Shown: positions 18,779 through 28,839, counted from the stretch's first letter. The stretch is DNA of 64,000 bases from Bacteroidota bacterium (GCA_947456625.1 CANGQJ010000010.1:1-64000), one strand, 5' to 3'. Notes: a model not told the origin generated them from the sequence alone. Program-made: numbers and translations.

Positions 18779-20728
18779 TTAATTAGCAGCCTCCAGTATT
18801 GCAAAACTATAAGGGGGAAGCACAAAATATTCGTTGTCATTTCCCACTTTATGATCCACGCCTGACCAATGATCATGTAATACGGATGGACGCTCGCCAT
18901 GTTCCTTAAAAGCATACCAAGTTAAAAAGGAAGCAGTGTGTTTGTAATTAAATAAGCAGTATAACTTTTTATTTTCATTTGATCTTATAAATCCAGCTAT
19001 ATGAATATTGTGTGGAGTCATCCAGGTAACATTTTTGGTATCGCTTAATACTTGCAACTTGTTTCTAGTAGCAATTAATTTTTGCGTTTCTTTAAAAATT
19101 CTTTTTTCAAAACTGCCAGCAGTATTTCGTTTTTCATTTTTTTCCCAATTCATAATTGGACGGTGCATCCACCTATTGTCATAACTTTTTCCTGGATCTT
19201 GTAAATAACTATAATCATTAATATATGCCAATTCGTCTCCATAAAATAACATGGGAATGCCTCCCATAAACATGCTTTGTGCCTGCATTAAAATAATTTT
19301 TCTTAATGCGTTTTCAATTTCTTTTTCGTTATTCCACTCCACAGCCTTTTCAAGTCCACATAATGAGGCAAGGGATCCACTAATTCTTGCATCGCCTGTT
19401 TTGGGATTTACTGAAAACAAGGCACCAGCAGCAACAGATCCTTCATGCCATCCAGCAAAATAATTTTTTAAATAGGTACGGTGATGATATGGATTAAAGC
19501 CAGCACGTTCAATCATATAGTCGTCATATCCCAGTCCAATATCATCATGGCACCTCGTATAGGATAGCCAAGTACATCCATATGGTTTTTGTAAAATAGG
19601 ATGTTGTGCTGCAAGCATCACCCTGGTATCCCCTGTAGCCAATGCATCCCATTGTAATGCCATTTGAGTAGCATTATATGCTACATCACATTCATTGGCT
19701 ATATAATTATCTGTTCCAAAATATTTTATGATTTCATTGGGTGCTACAATTGCTTCACCCAATATTGCCATGCCAGGACTTGCAACTAATACACATTGTT
19801 TTATAAGCCTAAGTAGGATATGTGCTTGTGGTAAATTTTGACAAGTAGTTCCTAATTGTTTCCATATAAAAGCAGGTGCGTCAATCCTTAAAACGTCAAC
19901 GCCAATATTTGCATAATGTAAAACGGTATCCATCATTGCAACAAATACATTGGGGTTGCTATAATTTAAATCCCATTGATAACTGTGGAATACGGTCATT
20001 ACCCATTTATTACACTCAGGTATATAGGTAAAACTGCCAGGGGAAGATTCTGGAAAAATTTCTGGCATGGTTTGATCTAATTGATTTGGTATATCCCTGT
20101 TGTCATAAAAATAAAAGAAGTCCTGGTAATAAGCGTCTCCTGCTTTTGCTTTTTGTGCCCACTCGTGATGATGTGAAGTGTGGTTTAAAACAATGTCCAA
20201 CATTAAATACATATTTTGTTGGTTCATGTTTTCAACTAGCGCGTATAAATCCTCGTTGGTTCCAAAACGAGCATCCACTTTTCTAAAATTCGAAACTGCA
20301 TAGCCTCCATCACTTTCCCCTTGGGGGCTTTCAAAAACCGGCATGAGGTGTAAAAAGTTAACGCCTAATTCTTCAAAGTAATTTAATTTTTGTGAAAGCC
20401 CATTAATGCTACCAGCAAACCTATCAACATACAAGCTCATTCCTGTTATATTGTTACTTAAAAACCAGTTTCCTTTTTTTTCTTTTTCATCGTCCTTTTT
20501 TAAAAAAGTAACGGGCCTATTTAAATAAGATTCAATAATTGAGTTTAGTAGCGCATCAAAACTTTGGTTTCGTTTTGCATTACCGCCATAAATTTCATTA
20601 AAAAGCGATTCAATAAAAGGTAAGTGGTTTAAAAATCGTTTGGCAAAAGCCTTATCCTTTTTCTCTGATTCAATATTTTTTGCTTTTAGTAAATTATTTC
20701 CAAAAGCGTTTAAGGCAGTTGAGTTCAC
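18779..20728 (-). CDS. Amylosucrase-like GH13 alpha-glucosyltransferase
   Basis: 'SDGGYAVSNFRKVDARFGTNEDL', 'MLDIVLNHTSHHHEWAQKAKAGD', 'GVDVLRIDAPAF', 'AILGEAIVAP', 'YTRCHDDIGLGY'; long N-terminal helical domain and PESSPGSF loop typical of amylosucrases. Confidence 0.85.
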   Translation of the reverse strand: MNSTALNAFGNNLLKAKNIESEKKDKAFAKRFLNHLPFIESLFNEIYGGNAKRNQSFDALLNSIIESYLNRPVTFLKKDDEKEKKGNWFLSNNITGMSLYVDRFAGSINGLSQKLNYFEELGVNFLHLMPVFESPQGESDGGYAVSNFRKVDARFGTNEDLYALVENMNQQNMYLMLDIVLNHTSHHHEWAQKAKAGDAYYQDFFYFYDNRDIPNQLDQTMPEIFPESSPGSFTYIPECNKWVMTVFHSYQWDLNYSNPNVFVAMMDTVLHYANIGVDVLRIDAPAFIWKQLGTTCQNLPQAHILLRLIKQCVLVASPGMAILGEAIVAPNEIIKYFGTDNYIANECDVAYNATQMALQWDALATGDTRVMLAAQHPILQKPYGCTWLSYTRCHDDIGLGYDDYMIERAGFNPYHHRTYLKNYFAGWHEGSVAAGALFSVNPKTGDARISGSLASLCGLEKAVEWNNEKEIENALRKIILMQAQSMFMGGIPMLFYGDELAYINDYSYLQDPGKSYDNRWMHRPIMNWEKNEKRNTAGSFEKRIFKETQKLIATRNKLQVLSDTKNVTWMTPHNIHIAGFIRSNENKKLYCLFNYKHTASFLTWYAFKEHGERPSVLHDHWSGVDHKVGNDNEYFVLPPYSFAILEAAN

Positions 20729-20745
20729 AGTGTGCTTTAAATTAA

Positions 20746-21696
20746 TTAATTAAAAATACTATTATTTAAATGTTTGAATGCTTCCATAGCCCCCATATAT
20801 TCACATGTACGAGCCCCTGCTTTATTGGCATTTAAAATTATTTTTTTCCAATGTTCAAGTGTAATGCTTGCTAATTGTGTTGGCGTGAAATTTATGAGTT
20901 GAAACAATACAGCACCCACAAAAGCATCACCCGCACCAGTAGCATCAATGGGTGTTATGGCTATACTTCCAATCATTTCTAAATGATCGCCAACAGACAA
21001 TAGTGTTCCTTCTTTCCCTAATGTAATTGCAAAAACAGCAGCCGATTTTTTTCTTAATGCAGCAGCTGCATGATGTACCGTATCACAAGCAGTTATTAAC
21101 ATAGCTTCTTCATCACTTAATTTAAAAAAGTGACATTGTTCTATAAAAGGCCAAGATTGATCTATGAAAGTTTGTGTATTATTCTTAAATAATAAATGAC
21201 GATAGTTTGGATCAAAACTAATAATAGCATTGTTGGCTTTGGCCTTTGCTAGTAAATTGGTATAAGCTGTTTTTAATGGACCTGGTAAAAATCCAGTAGC
21301 AGATCCAAAATGTACTATGCTATATTCATTCAATTGCAAGCTGTCTAAATCGGATGCACTTAACTGCCCATCGGCACCACGGTTAAAATAAAAATCACGT
21401 TCGCCGTCCTCCATTAATGAAACAAAAGCAAAAGTGGTAAAATGGTTTGGATCCTGAATCACCCACTTAGTATTAACCCCCATTTCATTTAATAAATCAA
21501 TTAAGTGTTGACCAAAAGGATCCTTGCCTACTTTAGCGGCCATATCTACTTGAGCGCCAAGTGCAGCAATTGCTGCAGCTACATTGGCTGGAGCTCCCCC
21601 TGCTTTTTTTAAAAAATTTTGTCCTTTAGATAAACTGGTACCACGGTCGGTACAAATCATATCAATCAATGCTTCCCCTATACAAAGTACTTTCAT
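20746..21696 (-). CDS. PfkB-family carbohydrate kinase (probable fructokinase)
   Basis: 'KKAGGAPANVAAAIAALG' and 'PIDATGAGDAFVGAVL' PfkB signatures. Confidence 0.88.
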   Translation of the reverse strand: MKVLCIGEALIDMICTDRGTSLSKGQNFLKKAGGAPANVAAAIAALGAQVDMAAKVGKDPFGQHLIDLLNEMGVNTKWVIQDPNHFTTFAFVSLMEDGERDFYFNRGADGQLSASDLDSLQLNEYSIVHFGSATGFLPGPLKTAYTNLLAKAKANNAIISFDPNYRHLLFKNNTQTFIDQSWPFIEQCHFFKLSDEEAMLITACDTVHHAAAALRKKSAAVFAITLGKEGTLLSVGDHLEMIGSIAITPIDATGAGDAFVGAVLFQLINFTPTQLASITLEHWKKIILNANKAGARTCEYMGAMEAFKHLNNSIFN

Positions 21697-21711
21697 AAAA
21701 TTTTAATTCGT

Positions 21712-23049
21712 TTAATGACCACCGCTCATAGAAGCGTTTTCAATTTCGGATTTTGTTGCTTTCTCGGATTGTATAAATAAAGTCAAAACCGATGCAATAA
21801 TTAAAAACACGCCTGCAAAACTAATTGCTTTGCCTGGGTCGTTATTTAAAACATGTTTTAAAATGTATCCAAAGCTTAAATTTTGAATTAGCATTGGTAT
21901 AACAATCATCATGTTAATAATGCCCATATAAACACCGTAACGTTCTTTAGGAATTTTATGTACGACTAATAAATAAGGAATACCCATCATACTTGCCCAT
22001 GCAATACCAAATCCTGTCATGGGTATAAATAATAAGTTCTTGTCGGTGATGTGAGGGAAAATTAATAGACCTACTCCAGCAAGCACCAAACATATAATAT
22101 GAATTAATTTTGGACTTATTTTTTTTGCTAGCCACAATAATCCAAAGGCAGATAAAAAAGTAACAATATTGTACCAGCCATTCACAAGGCCTGTCCATCC
22201 AACTGCCTCGTCGTAAGCTGGATTGTTTTGATAAGAAGTAGTATTCCAAACCGAAAGCGCAATACTCTTTGAGGCATTTTGCCAATAACAAAACAGGGCA
22301 TACCATTGGAATAAATATACAAGCCCTAATTGCCACATTACTTTAGGCATACTTTTTATAGCAGATCCAATTTCAATAAATGGAGTAAATAATTTAAGTG
22401 GTTCTTTTTTTAATTGCGCTAGCTCGGCTTCGGTAGGAGGGATCTCGGGAGTTTTATAAACCGACCAACTTACCGATGCAATTGAACAAATAGTTCCTAA
22501 AAAGAAACTGGCATATACCCAATAAGGTAAGCTTCCATAATGCCCGCTAATTTTTTTCTGAAATACAAATAAAGAAAGGTTAGCAAGGGTGATACCTAAA
22601 CCTGTAAAAAAACTTTGTGTTAAAAACCCAGCAGCATGCTGCTGGGTTGGAAGTTTGTCTGCAATAAAAGCACGGTAAGGTTCCATGGCAGTATTATTTG
22701 CAGCATCTAAAATCCAAAGCAAACCAACGGCCATCCATAGTGCACTACTAAATGGATATAAGAATAAACATAAACTACAAAGTATTGCCCCAATCATAAA
22801 ATAGGGCTTACGACGACCAAAACGAGGCGACCATGTTTTGTCACTCATGGCACCAATAATAGGTTGAATTAACAAACCAGTCATAGGACCTGCCAAATTC
22901 ATTAAGGGAATTTGATCGGGACTGGCACCCAACATATCGTAAATAGGATTGACTGCAGATTGTTGCAGACCAAAACTATACTGTATTCCCAAAAAACCAA
23001 CATTCATGTTGATGATCTGAGCAAATGTCAACTTTGGTTTAAAAGACAT
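21712..23049 (-). CDS. MFS/GPH-type sugar transporter (sucrose/maltose-like)
   Basis: 12-TM profile; 'GPMTGLLIQPIIGAMSDKTWSPRFGRRKPYFMIGA' (SUC/SLC45-like); operonic with fructokinase and amylosucrase. Confidence 0.82.
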   Translation of the reverse strand: MSFKPKLTFAQIINMNVGFLGIQYSFGLQQSAVNPIYDMLGASPDQIPLMNLAGPMTGLLIQPIIGAMSDKTWSPRFGRRKPYFMIGAILCSLCLFLYPFSSALWMAVGLLWILDAANNTAMEPYRAFIADKLPTQQHAAGFLTQSFFTGLGITLANLSLFVFQKKISGHYGSLPYWVYASFFLGTICSIASVSWSVYKTPEIPPTEAELAQLKKEPLKLFTPFIEIGSAIKSMPKVMWQLGLVYLFQWYALFCYWQNASKSIALSVWNTTSYQNNPAYDEAVGWTGLVNGWYNIVTFLSAFGLLWLAKKISPKLIHIICLVLAGVGLLIFPHITDKNLLFIPMTGFGIAWASMMGIPYLLVVHKIPKERYGVYMGIINMMIVIPMLIQNLSFGYILKHVLNNDPGKAISFAGVFLIIASVLTLFIQSEKATKSEIENASMSGGH

Positions 23050-23150
23050 ACTGGCAATTTTAATTGAGCAAAGCGTTGCTAAATATAGTCAATTTGTGTT
23101 TTTATGTCCTTTTTTGAAGGCTTCATTTTGTGTTTTTTAAAGGATTATTT

Positions 23151-23170
23151 CACCGCAAACCTTTGCGGTG
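23151..23170. promoter_or_regulatory. 20-bp near-perfect palindrome, candidate operator
   Basis: CACCGCAAA-CC-TTTGCGGTG in the divergent sucrose-transporter/YcxB-like intergenic region; 2 bp upstream of a TATCTTTG box (23173-23180). Confidence 0.45.
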
Positions 23171-23205
23171 TGTATCTTTGTTTCAGTTCCAATTCAAAAA
23201 TAAGC

Positions 23206-23667
23206 ATGACCTATACCATTACTTATACCAAAAATGCAGTGCTACAAGCCCTGCGTTATCATTTTATAAAACAAAATGAGATAAAGTCTTTAATGATCAT
23301 TGTAAACATTTATGCAATCATTACAGCGGTATTATTGTTTATGAAAAAAATAAGGCCAGAGCCTTTTTTATTAGGCTCTTTACTTTGGATTGTGCTCATG
23401 ATTTTTTTCTGGTACATTATGCCCAATATGTTTTATAAAAAAACAGAACTTTTTAAAACGCAATGGGATTTTGAGTTTAATCAAAAGCAAGCCCTTTTAA
23501 AAAGTAGCCTGGGTGAGGCAAGTTGGAACTGGGATACCGTTACAAATTATTTTGAAAGTCCGCATTTTTTTCATTTTTACTTTAGCCCAAAAAGCTTTTT
23601 TATCATACCTAAGGAAAAAATTTCAATAGCGGATCAGCATGAAATTAGGGGCATTCTTAAACACTAA
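23206..23667 (+). CDS. YcxB-like membrane protein
   Basis: Starts 'MTYTITYTKNAVLQALRYHF'; two TM segments, then a PH-like C-terminal 'ASWNWDTVTNYFESPHFFHFYFSPKSFFIIPKEKI'. Confidence 0.6.
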   Translation: MTYTITYTKNAVLQALRYHFIKQNEIKSLMIIVNIYAIITAVLLFMKKIRPEPFLLGSLLWIVLMIFFWYIMPNMFYKKTELFKTQWDFEFNQKQALLKSSLGEASWNWDTVTNYFESPHFFHFYFSPKSFFIIPKEKISIADQHEIRGILKH

Positions 23668-23809
23668 CAAGGGTTCACAATAAGGTTGTTACAACAACAA
23701 ATACCCTTAAAAATGAGCATATTGGCTTAGAAATGCACATATTAATACCATAAACCAGCTTTGTGCAAACAAAAAGGCAAATAAAATATGAGTATTTTGA
23801 CAAAAAGTA

Positions 23810-23817
23810 TATTTTTG
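23810..23817 (+). promoter_or_regulatory. Bacteroidota -7 element upstream of acpP
   Basis: TATTTTTG matches TAnnTTTG, 24 nt upstream of the acpP ATG; -33 element not clear. Confidence 0.4.
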
Positions 23818-23841
23818 CGCCGTAAACAAAAACTATTTACA

Positions 23842-24078
23842 ATGTCAGACATCGCATCAAGAGTTAAAAAAATCATCGTTGACAAATTAGGCGTTGATGA
23901 AGCAGAAGTTACTAACGAAGCATCATTTACAAATGATTTGGGAGCAGATTCTTTAGACACCGTTGAATTAATTATGGAATTCGAAAAAGAATTCAATATT
24001 TCTATTCCAGACGAACAAGCAGAAACAATTACTACTGTTGGTCAAGCTGTTGCTTACATAGATGAGCACGCTAAATAA
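23842..24078 (+). CDS. acpP: Acyl carrier protein
   Basis: '[30 protein letters not shown]' with phosphopantetheine DSL motif. Confidence 0.97.
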   Translation: MSDIASRVKKIIVDKLGVDEAEVTNEASFTNDLGADSLDTVELIMEFEKEFNISIPDEQAETITTVGQAVAYIDEHAK

Positions 24079-24122
24079 TTTTAATAATTATTTCACGGCT
24101 TCCAATTAAACACAGCATATTT

Positions 24123-24161
24123 TAATCCGCCTTTTTGAGCCTTTGCTTTAAAGGCGGATTA
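24123..24161. other. acpP-fabF intercistronic hairpin
   Basis: Perfect 12-bp inverted repeat TAATCCGCCTTT/AAAGGCGGATTA, 15-nt loop, no strong U-tract. Confidence 0.65.
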
Positions 24162-24181
24162 TTAATTTAAAACAAAAAGTC

Positions 24182-25435
24182 ATGCAGACTAAACGCATTG
24201 TTGTTACAGGTATCGGAACATTAAATCCTTTAGGCAATAGTCTTAGTGAATACTGGGACAATTTAGTAAACGGGGTTTCTGGAGCAGATATGGCAACACA
24301 GTTTGATGCTTCTAAGTTTAAAACAAAATTTGCTTGTGAAATTAAGGGCTTTGATGCAACCAATTTTATGGATCGCAAAGAGGCACGAAAATTAGATCGT
24401 TTCTCTCAAATTGCTTTAGTAGCAAGTGATCAAGCAGTAATAGATGCTGGTATTACCAAAGAAAATGTAGACCATGACAGAGTGGGTGTGATATTTGCAA
24501 GTGGCATTGGAGGTTTAACCACTTTCACCGAAGAAGTAACCAATTTTGTACACGGTGATGGTACCCCAAGGTTTAATCCTTTCTTTATTCCAAAAATTAT
24601 ATTAGATATTGCCGCAGGGCAAATTTCTATGAAGCATGGCTTTAGAGGTCCTAACTATGCGGTAGTAAGTGCGTGTGCATCAAGTACCAACGCAATTATT
24701 TCTGCAATGGATAATTTAAAATTAGGTAAAGCAGATATTATTATTACTGGTGGAGCAGAATCGGTAATAGGAATTGCGGGCATGGGTGGCTTCAATGCCA
24801 TGAAAGCCATGAGTGAGCGTAACGACGATCCAAAAACGGCAAGCCGTCCTTATGATAAAGACCGAGATGGTTTTGTAATGGGCGAGGCGAGTGGCGTATT
24901 AGTATTAGAAGAATTAGAGCACGCTTTAAAACGCGGTGCTAAAATATATTGCGAAGTGGTGGGTGGAGGTGCAACAGCCGACGCTTACCATTTAACAGCG
25001 CCACATCCAGAAGGGTTGGGTGCTAAAAATGTTATGAATGCTGCATTAAAAGATGCGGGCATGGTTGCAACCGACATTGATTATATCAATACACATGGAA
25101 CTTCTACACCGCTTGGTGATATTGCAGAATCAAAAGCAATATTAGAAGTGTTTGGCGAGCATGCATATAATTTAAACATTAGTGCCACTAAATCCATGAC
25201 AGGTCACTGTTTGGGAGCAGCTGGTGTGATTGAAGCTATTGCATGTATTCAGTCTGTAATTCACGACATTGTACCTCCTACAATAAATCACTTTACAGAC
25301 GATCCAGAATTAGACAACCGTTTAAATTTCACTTTTAATAAAGCACAAAAACGTGTGGTAAATGCTGCCTTAAGTAATACTTTTGGTTTTGGCGGACACA
25401 ATGCTTGTGTGATTGTTAAAAAGTACAAGGCTTAA
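24182..25435 (+). CDS. fabF: Beta-ketoacyl-ACP synthase II
   Basis: 'VVSACASSTNAI' active-site Cys; 'THGTSTPLGD'; 'SATKSMTGHCLGAAG'. Confidence 0.96.
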   Translation: MQTKRIVVTGIGTLNPLGNSLSEYWDNLVNGVSGADMATQFDASKFKTKFACEIKGFDATNFMDRKEARKLDRFSQIALVASDQAVIDAGITKENVDHDRVGVIFASGIGGLTTFTEEVTNFVHGDGTPRFNPFFIPKIILDIAAGQISMKHGFRGPNYAVVSACASSTNAIISAMDNLKLGKADIIITGGAESVIGIAGMGGFNAMKAMSERNDDPKTASRPYDKDRDGFVMGEASGVLVLEELEHALKRGAKIYCEVVGGGATADAYHLTAPHPEGLGAKNVMNAALKDAGMVATDIDYINTHGTSTPLGDIAESKAILEVFGEHAYNLNISATKSMTGHCLGAAGVIEAIACIQSVIHDIVPPTINHFTDDPELDNRLNFTFNKAQKRVVNAALSNTFGFGGHNACVIVKKYKA

Positions 25436-25445
25436 TTCAAGTCCA

Positions 25446-26156
25446 GTGAAACGCCGTTTTAATCAATTCATTTCGCTTTTTAAAAAATCAGGATTTAAGG
25501 CGGATCTAAAACATTTAATTGGTTACAATACTGGTAATGTTTTACTTTTTCAAACTGCATTAAACCACCGTTCTGTAAAAGACAATCCTACTGAAAACAA
25601 TGAGCGCTTGGAATTTTTAGGTGACGCAGTAATTGGCGCCGTGGTAGCCGATTATTTATTTAAAAAATATCCCTATAAAGGCGAAGGATTTTTAACAGAG
25701 ATGCGCAGCAAGATGGTGAATCGCGCTCAACTGAATAACATTGCGGTGCAAATGGGTTTGCGTAAAATGACTAGGTTTAATAAAATGGATGGCGGGTTAA
25801 GAACCAGTCAAATATTTGGGAATACCCTGGAAGCTTTGGTGGGCGCTATTTACCTGGATAAAAAATACGACTTTACCAAAAAGTGGATTGTAGAAAAAAT
25901 GATTCAACCCTATTTGTTCATGGACGATTTGGAACAAATTGATATTAATATTAAAAACAAAATAATTGGCTGGGCGTTAAAGCAAGGAAAGCAAATTGAT
26001 TTTGTATTAGCAGGAGAACAATTGGAAGGCCGTCGTCGCTTATTCACCATTAATGTGGTGCTGGATGGCGAAGTGATTGCCAGTCAAAAAGGATTTACTA
26101 AAAAAGATGCCAGCCAGTTAGCGGCACAAAAAGCTATTGAGGTTTTAGGAATTTAA
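25446..26156 (+). CDS. rnc: Ribonuclease III
   Basis: 'NERLEFLGDAVIGAVVADYLF' RNase III signature; C-terminal dsRBD 'KKDASQLAAQKAIEVL'. GTG start at 25446 preferred. Confidence 0.93.
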   Translation: MKRRFNQFISLFKKSGFKADLKHLIGYNTGNVLLFQTALNHRSVKDNPTENNERLEFLGDAVIGAVVADYLFKKYPYKGEGFLTEMRSKMVNRAQLNNIAVQMGLRKMTRFNKMDGGLRTSQIFGNTLEALVGAIYLDKKYDFTKKWIVEKMIQPYLFMDDLEQIDINIKNKIIGWALKQGKQIDFVLAGEQLEGRRRLFTINVVLDGEVIASQKGFTKKDASQLAAQKAIEVLGI

Positions 26157-26554
26157 ATACTTTGGCAAAGCTCAATGAGCACTCCATTGCAATCCTTTGG
26201 ATGTACAAAACACACTAGTTTATTATCGGCTCCTTGTTTTGGTGTTTCATTCAGTAAGGTAAAACCCTCGGATTTTAAGCGTGCCATCTCGGCTACAATA
26301 TCTGGCACTTCAAAAGCAATATGGTGCATTCCTTCTCCCTTTTTTTCAATAAACTTGGCAATTACCCCCTGGGGGTCCACGCTTTCTAACAGCTCAATTT
26401 TTGCCCCATTTTGTAAAAAAAAGGCAGTATTTACGTTTTCACTAGCTACTTTCTCGGTTTTATAACAGGGACTGTTTAAAAGCCTTTCGAATAGGGGAAT
26501 ACTATGTTCCAAGTTTTTGACTGCAATCCCTATGTGTTCTACGTTATAGCCCAT
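26153..26554 (-). CDS. mce: Methylmalonyl-CoA epimerase
   Basis: 'VEHIGIAVKNLEHSIPLFERLL', 'GEGMHHIAFEVPDI' glyoxalase-fold MCE. Confidence 0.9.
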   Translation of the reverse strand: MGYNVEHIGIAVKNLEHSIPLFERLLNSPCYKTEKVASENVNTAFFLQNGAKIELLESVDPQGVIAKFIEKKGEGMHHIAFEVPDIVAEMARLKSEGFTLLNETPKQGADNKLVCFVHPKDCNGVLIELCQSI

Positions 26555-26629
26555 TTTGGTTTGTTTTACGAATTGGGAAAAAAATGCCCTTCAAAGCTAA
26601 CGAAATCATGTTAATCCACGCCTAAGCTT

Positions 26630-26637
26630 TACTTTTG
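26630..26637 (+). promoter_or_regulatory. Bacteroidota -7 element upstream of iscS
   Basis: TACTTTTG (TAnnTTTG), 24 nt upstream of the iscS ATG. Confidence 0.4.
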
Positions 26638-26661
26638 TAGTCTGAAAAATCAAACACAGAC

Positions 26662-27879
26662 ATGTTAAAATTACCTATTTATCTTGATCATAACGCAACC
26701 ACTCCTATGGATCCAAGAGTTTTGGAGGCAATGATCCCTTATTTTACTGAAAATTTCGGAAATGCTGCTAGCAGAAACCACTCATTTGGGTGGCATGCCG
26801 AAGAAGCTGTTGACTATGCACGTGAGCAAGTGGCAAAGTTAATTGGAGCAGATGCAAAAGAAATTATTTTCACCTCAGGTGCGACCGAGGGTGACAATTT
26901 AGCCATTAAAGGCGTATATGAAATGTATGCAAGCAAAGGCAACCATATTATTACTTGTACTACCGAGCATAAAGCGGTGTTAGATACTTGTAAGCACTTA
27001 GAAAAATTAGGTGCTGAGGTAACTTACTTAGAAGTACAACCTGACGGTTTAGTAGATTTAAAAGCATTAGAAGCTGCAATGAGACCTACTACAATATTAG
27101 TAGCTATTATGTATGCAAACAATGAAATTGGCGTGGTACAACCTGTTAAAGAAATTGCTGCGATTGCCAAAAAACATGGGGCTTTATTTTTCACTGATGG
27201 CGTTCAAGCTGTTGGAAAAATTCCAGTAGATGTTATTGCGGATGGCATTGATATCATGGCGTTTACTGCACATAAAATGTATGGTCCAAAAGGGGTTGGT
27301 GCATTATATGTACGTCGTAAAAATCCAAGAGTAAAAGTAACTGCGCAAATGGACGGCGGTGGCCACGAAAGAGGCATGCGTAGCGGCACCTTAAACGTTC
27401 CTGGTATTGTTGGTTTTGGTAAAGCTGCCGAAATTGCAAGAACTGATATGGAAGCGGATACTGCAAGAATTTCAAAATTAAGAGACAAATTAGAAAATGC
27501 ATTAAAGCAAATTGATGAGTCTTATGTAAACGGAAACCCAGCACATCGTTTACCACATGTAAGTAATATTTCTTTCAAATATGTAGAGGGGGAAGGTTTA
27601 ATGATGGGCTTTAACAAGGACATCGCACTTTCTTCTGGATCGGCTTGTACATCGGCATCTTTGGAACCTAGCTATGTTTTAAAAGCCTTAGGTTTAGGAG
27701 ACGATTTAGCACATAGTTCTCTACGTTTTGGATTAGGCCGTTATACTACCGAGGAGCAAATCAATTTTACAATTAAAGCAGTAACTGATACTGTTTTAAA
27801 ATTAAGAGAGATGAGCCCACTTTGGGAAATGTTCAAAGAAGGGGTGGACATTGATTCAATTCAATGGGCACATCACTAA
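26662..27879 (+). CDS. iscS: Cysteine desulfurase
   Basis: '[14 protein letters not shown]', '[12 protein letters not shown]', '[18 protein letters not shown]', '[21 protein letters not shown]'. Confidence 0.96.
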   Translation: MLKLPIYLDHNATTPMDPRVLEAMIPYFTENFGNAASRNHSFGWHAEEAVDYAREQVAKLIGADAKEIIFTSGATEGDNLAIKGVYEMYASKGNHIITCTTEHKAVLDTCKHLEKLGAEVTYLEVQPDGLVDLKALEAAMRPTTILVAIMYANNEIGVVQPVKEIAAIAKKHGALFFTDGVQAVGKIPVDVIADGIDIMAFTAHKMYGPKGVGALYVRRKNPRVKVTAQMDGGGHERGMRSGTLNVPGIVGFGKAAEIARTDMEADTARISKLRDKLENALKQIDESYVNGNPAHRLPHVSNISFKYVEGEGLMMGFNKDIALSSGSACTSASLEPSYVLKALGLGDDLAHSSLRFGLGRYTTEEQINFTIKAVTDTVLKLREMSPLWEMFKEGVDIDSIQWAHH

Positions 27880-27921
27880 ATTCGTTTCATAAAATTATCA
27901 AAACAACTTAAACATACAACA

Positions 27922-28338
27922 ATGGCATACTCAGATAAAGTAATCGATCATTATTCTAATCCTAAAAATGTAGGAACATTAGATAAAGCATCAAAAAGTG
28001 TAGGTACTGGTTTAGTAGGTGCACCAGAGTGCGGAGACGTAATGCGTTTGCAAATTCAAGTGGACGAAGCAACTGGTATTATTACCGATGCGAAGTTTAA
28101 AACTTTTGGTTGTGGTTCTGCAATTGCTTCAAGTTCTTTAGCTACAGAGTGGTTAAAAGGAAAGTCGGTTGACGAAGCAGTTAAGATTGACAACATGGAT
28201 TTAGTAGAGGAATTAAATTTACCTCCAGTAAAAATTCACTGTTCAGTTTTAGCAGAGGACGCAATTAAGTCTGCAATTAATGACTACCGTAAGAAAAACG
28301 GTTTAGACGAATTGGTTTTTGAAGAGCGTATCCACTAA
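27922..28338 (+). CDS. iscU: Fe-S cluster assembly scaffold
   Basis: 'YSDKVIDHYSNPKNVGTL', 'GAPECGDVM', 'FKTFGCGSAIASSS', 'IHCSVLAEDAI'. Confidence 0.95.
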   Translation: MAYSDKVIDHYSNPKNVGTLDKASKSVGTGLVGAPECGDVMRLQIQVDEATGIITDAKFKTFGCGSAIASSSLATEWLKGKSVDEAVKIDNMDLVEELNLPPVKIHCSVLAEDAIKSAINDYRKKNGLDELVFEERIH

Positions 28339-28347
28339 TTATAAAGC

Positions 28348-28701
28348 ATGAGCGAAGTAGCAGAAAATACCATTTTAGTGAGTGATAAAGCAAAAGCAAA
28401 AGTAAAACAACTAATGCTGGATGCCGAAATTGCCAACGACTCCTCTTATTTTTTAAGAGTTGGGGTGGTAGGTGGTGGCTGTTCTGGCTTAAGCTATAAA
28501 TTGGATTTTGACAATGAAATTAAACCAATGGATCAGGTTTTTGAGGACAATGGAGTAAAAGTGGTTACCGATTTAAAGAGCTTTTTATATTTGGTTAATA
28601 CAGAACTTGACTTCTCTGATGGTTTAAATGGAAAGGGTTTTTACTTTAACAATCCAAATGCTAGTCGCAGTTGTGGTTGTGGTGAAAGCTTTGCTGTGTA
28701 A
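28348..28701 (+). CDS. iscA: Iron-sulfur cluster assembly accessory protein (IscA/ErpA type)
   Basis: '[18 protein letters not shown]' and C-terminal '[10 protein letters not shown]'. Confidence 0.93.
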   Translation: MSEVAENTILVSDKAKAKVKQLMLDAEIANDSSYFLRVGVVGGGCSGLSYKLDFDNEIKPMDQVFEDNGVKVVTDLKSFLYLVNTELDFSDGLNGKGFYFNNPNASRSCGCGESFAV

Positions 28702-28728
28702 CCATCCAATAACACGAACTTTTATTTT

Positions 28729-28760
28729 AAAAATGCCTCAGTTAATACTGGGGCATTTTT
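28729..28760 (+). terminator. Rho-independent terminator after iscA
   Basis: AAAAATGCCTCAGT-TAAT-ACTGGGGCATTTTT stem-loop with T-run. Confidence 0.85.
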
Positions 28761-28839
28761 GGGTTTTTGACCTTTTTATTTTTGATTTCTTAACTGGGGC
28801 TATAAGTACACATATGATTATTTAGTAGCTTTGGAAACT

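Noticed and set aside
21956-22336. 126-aa minus-strand ORF within the sugar transporter
   Set aside because: Same strand, different frame, fully nested inside the MFS gene; no independent evidence.
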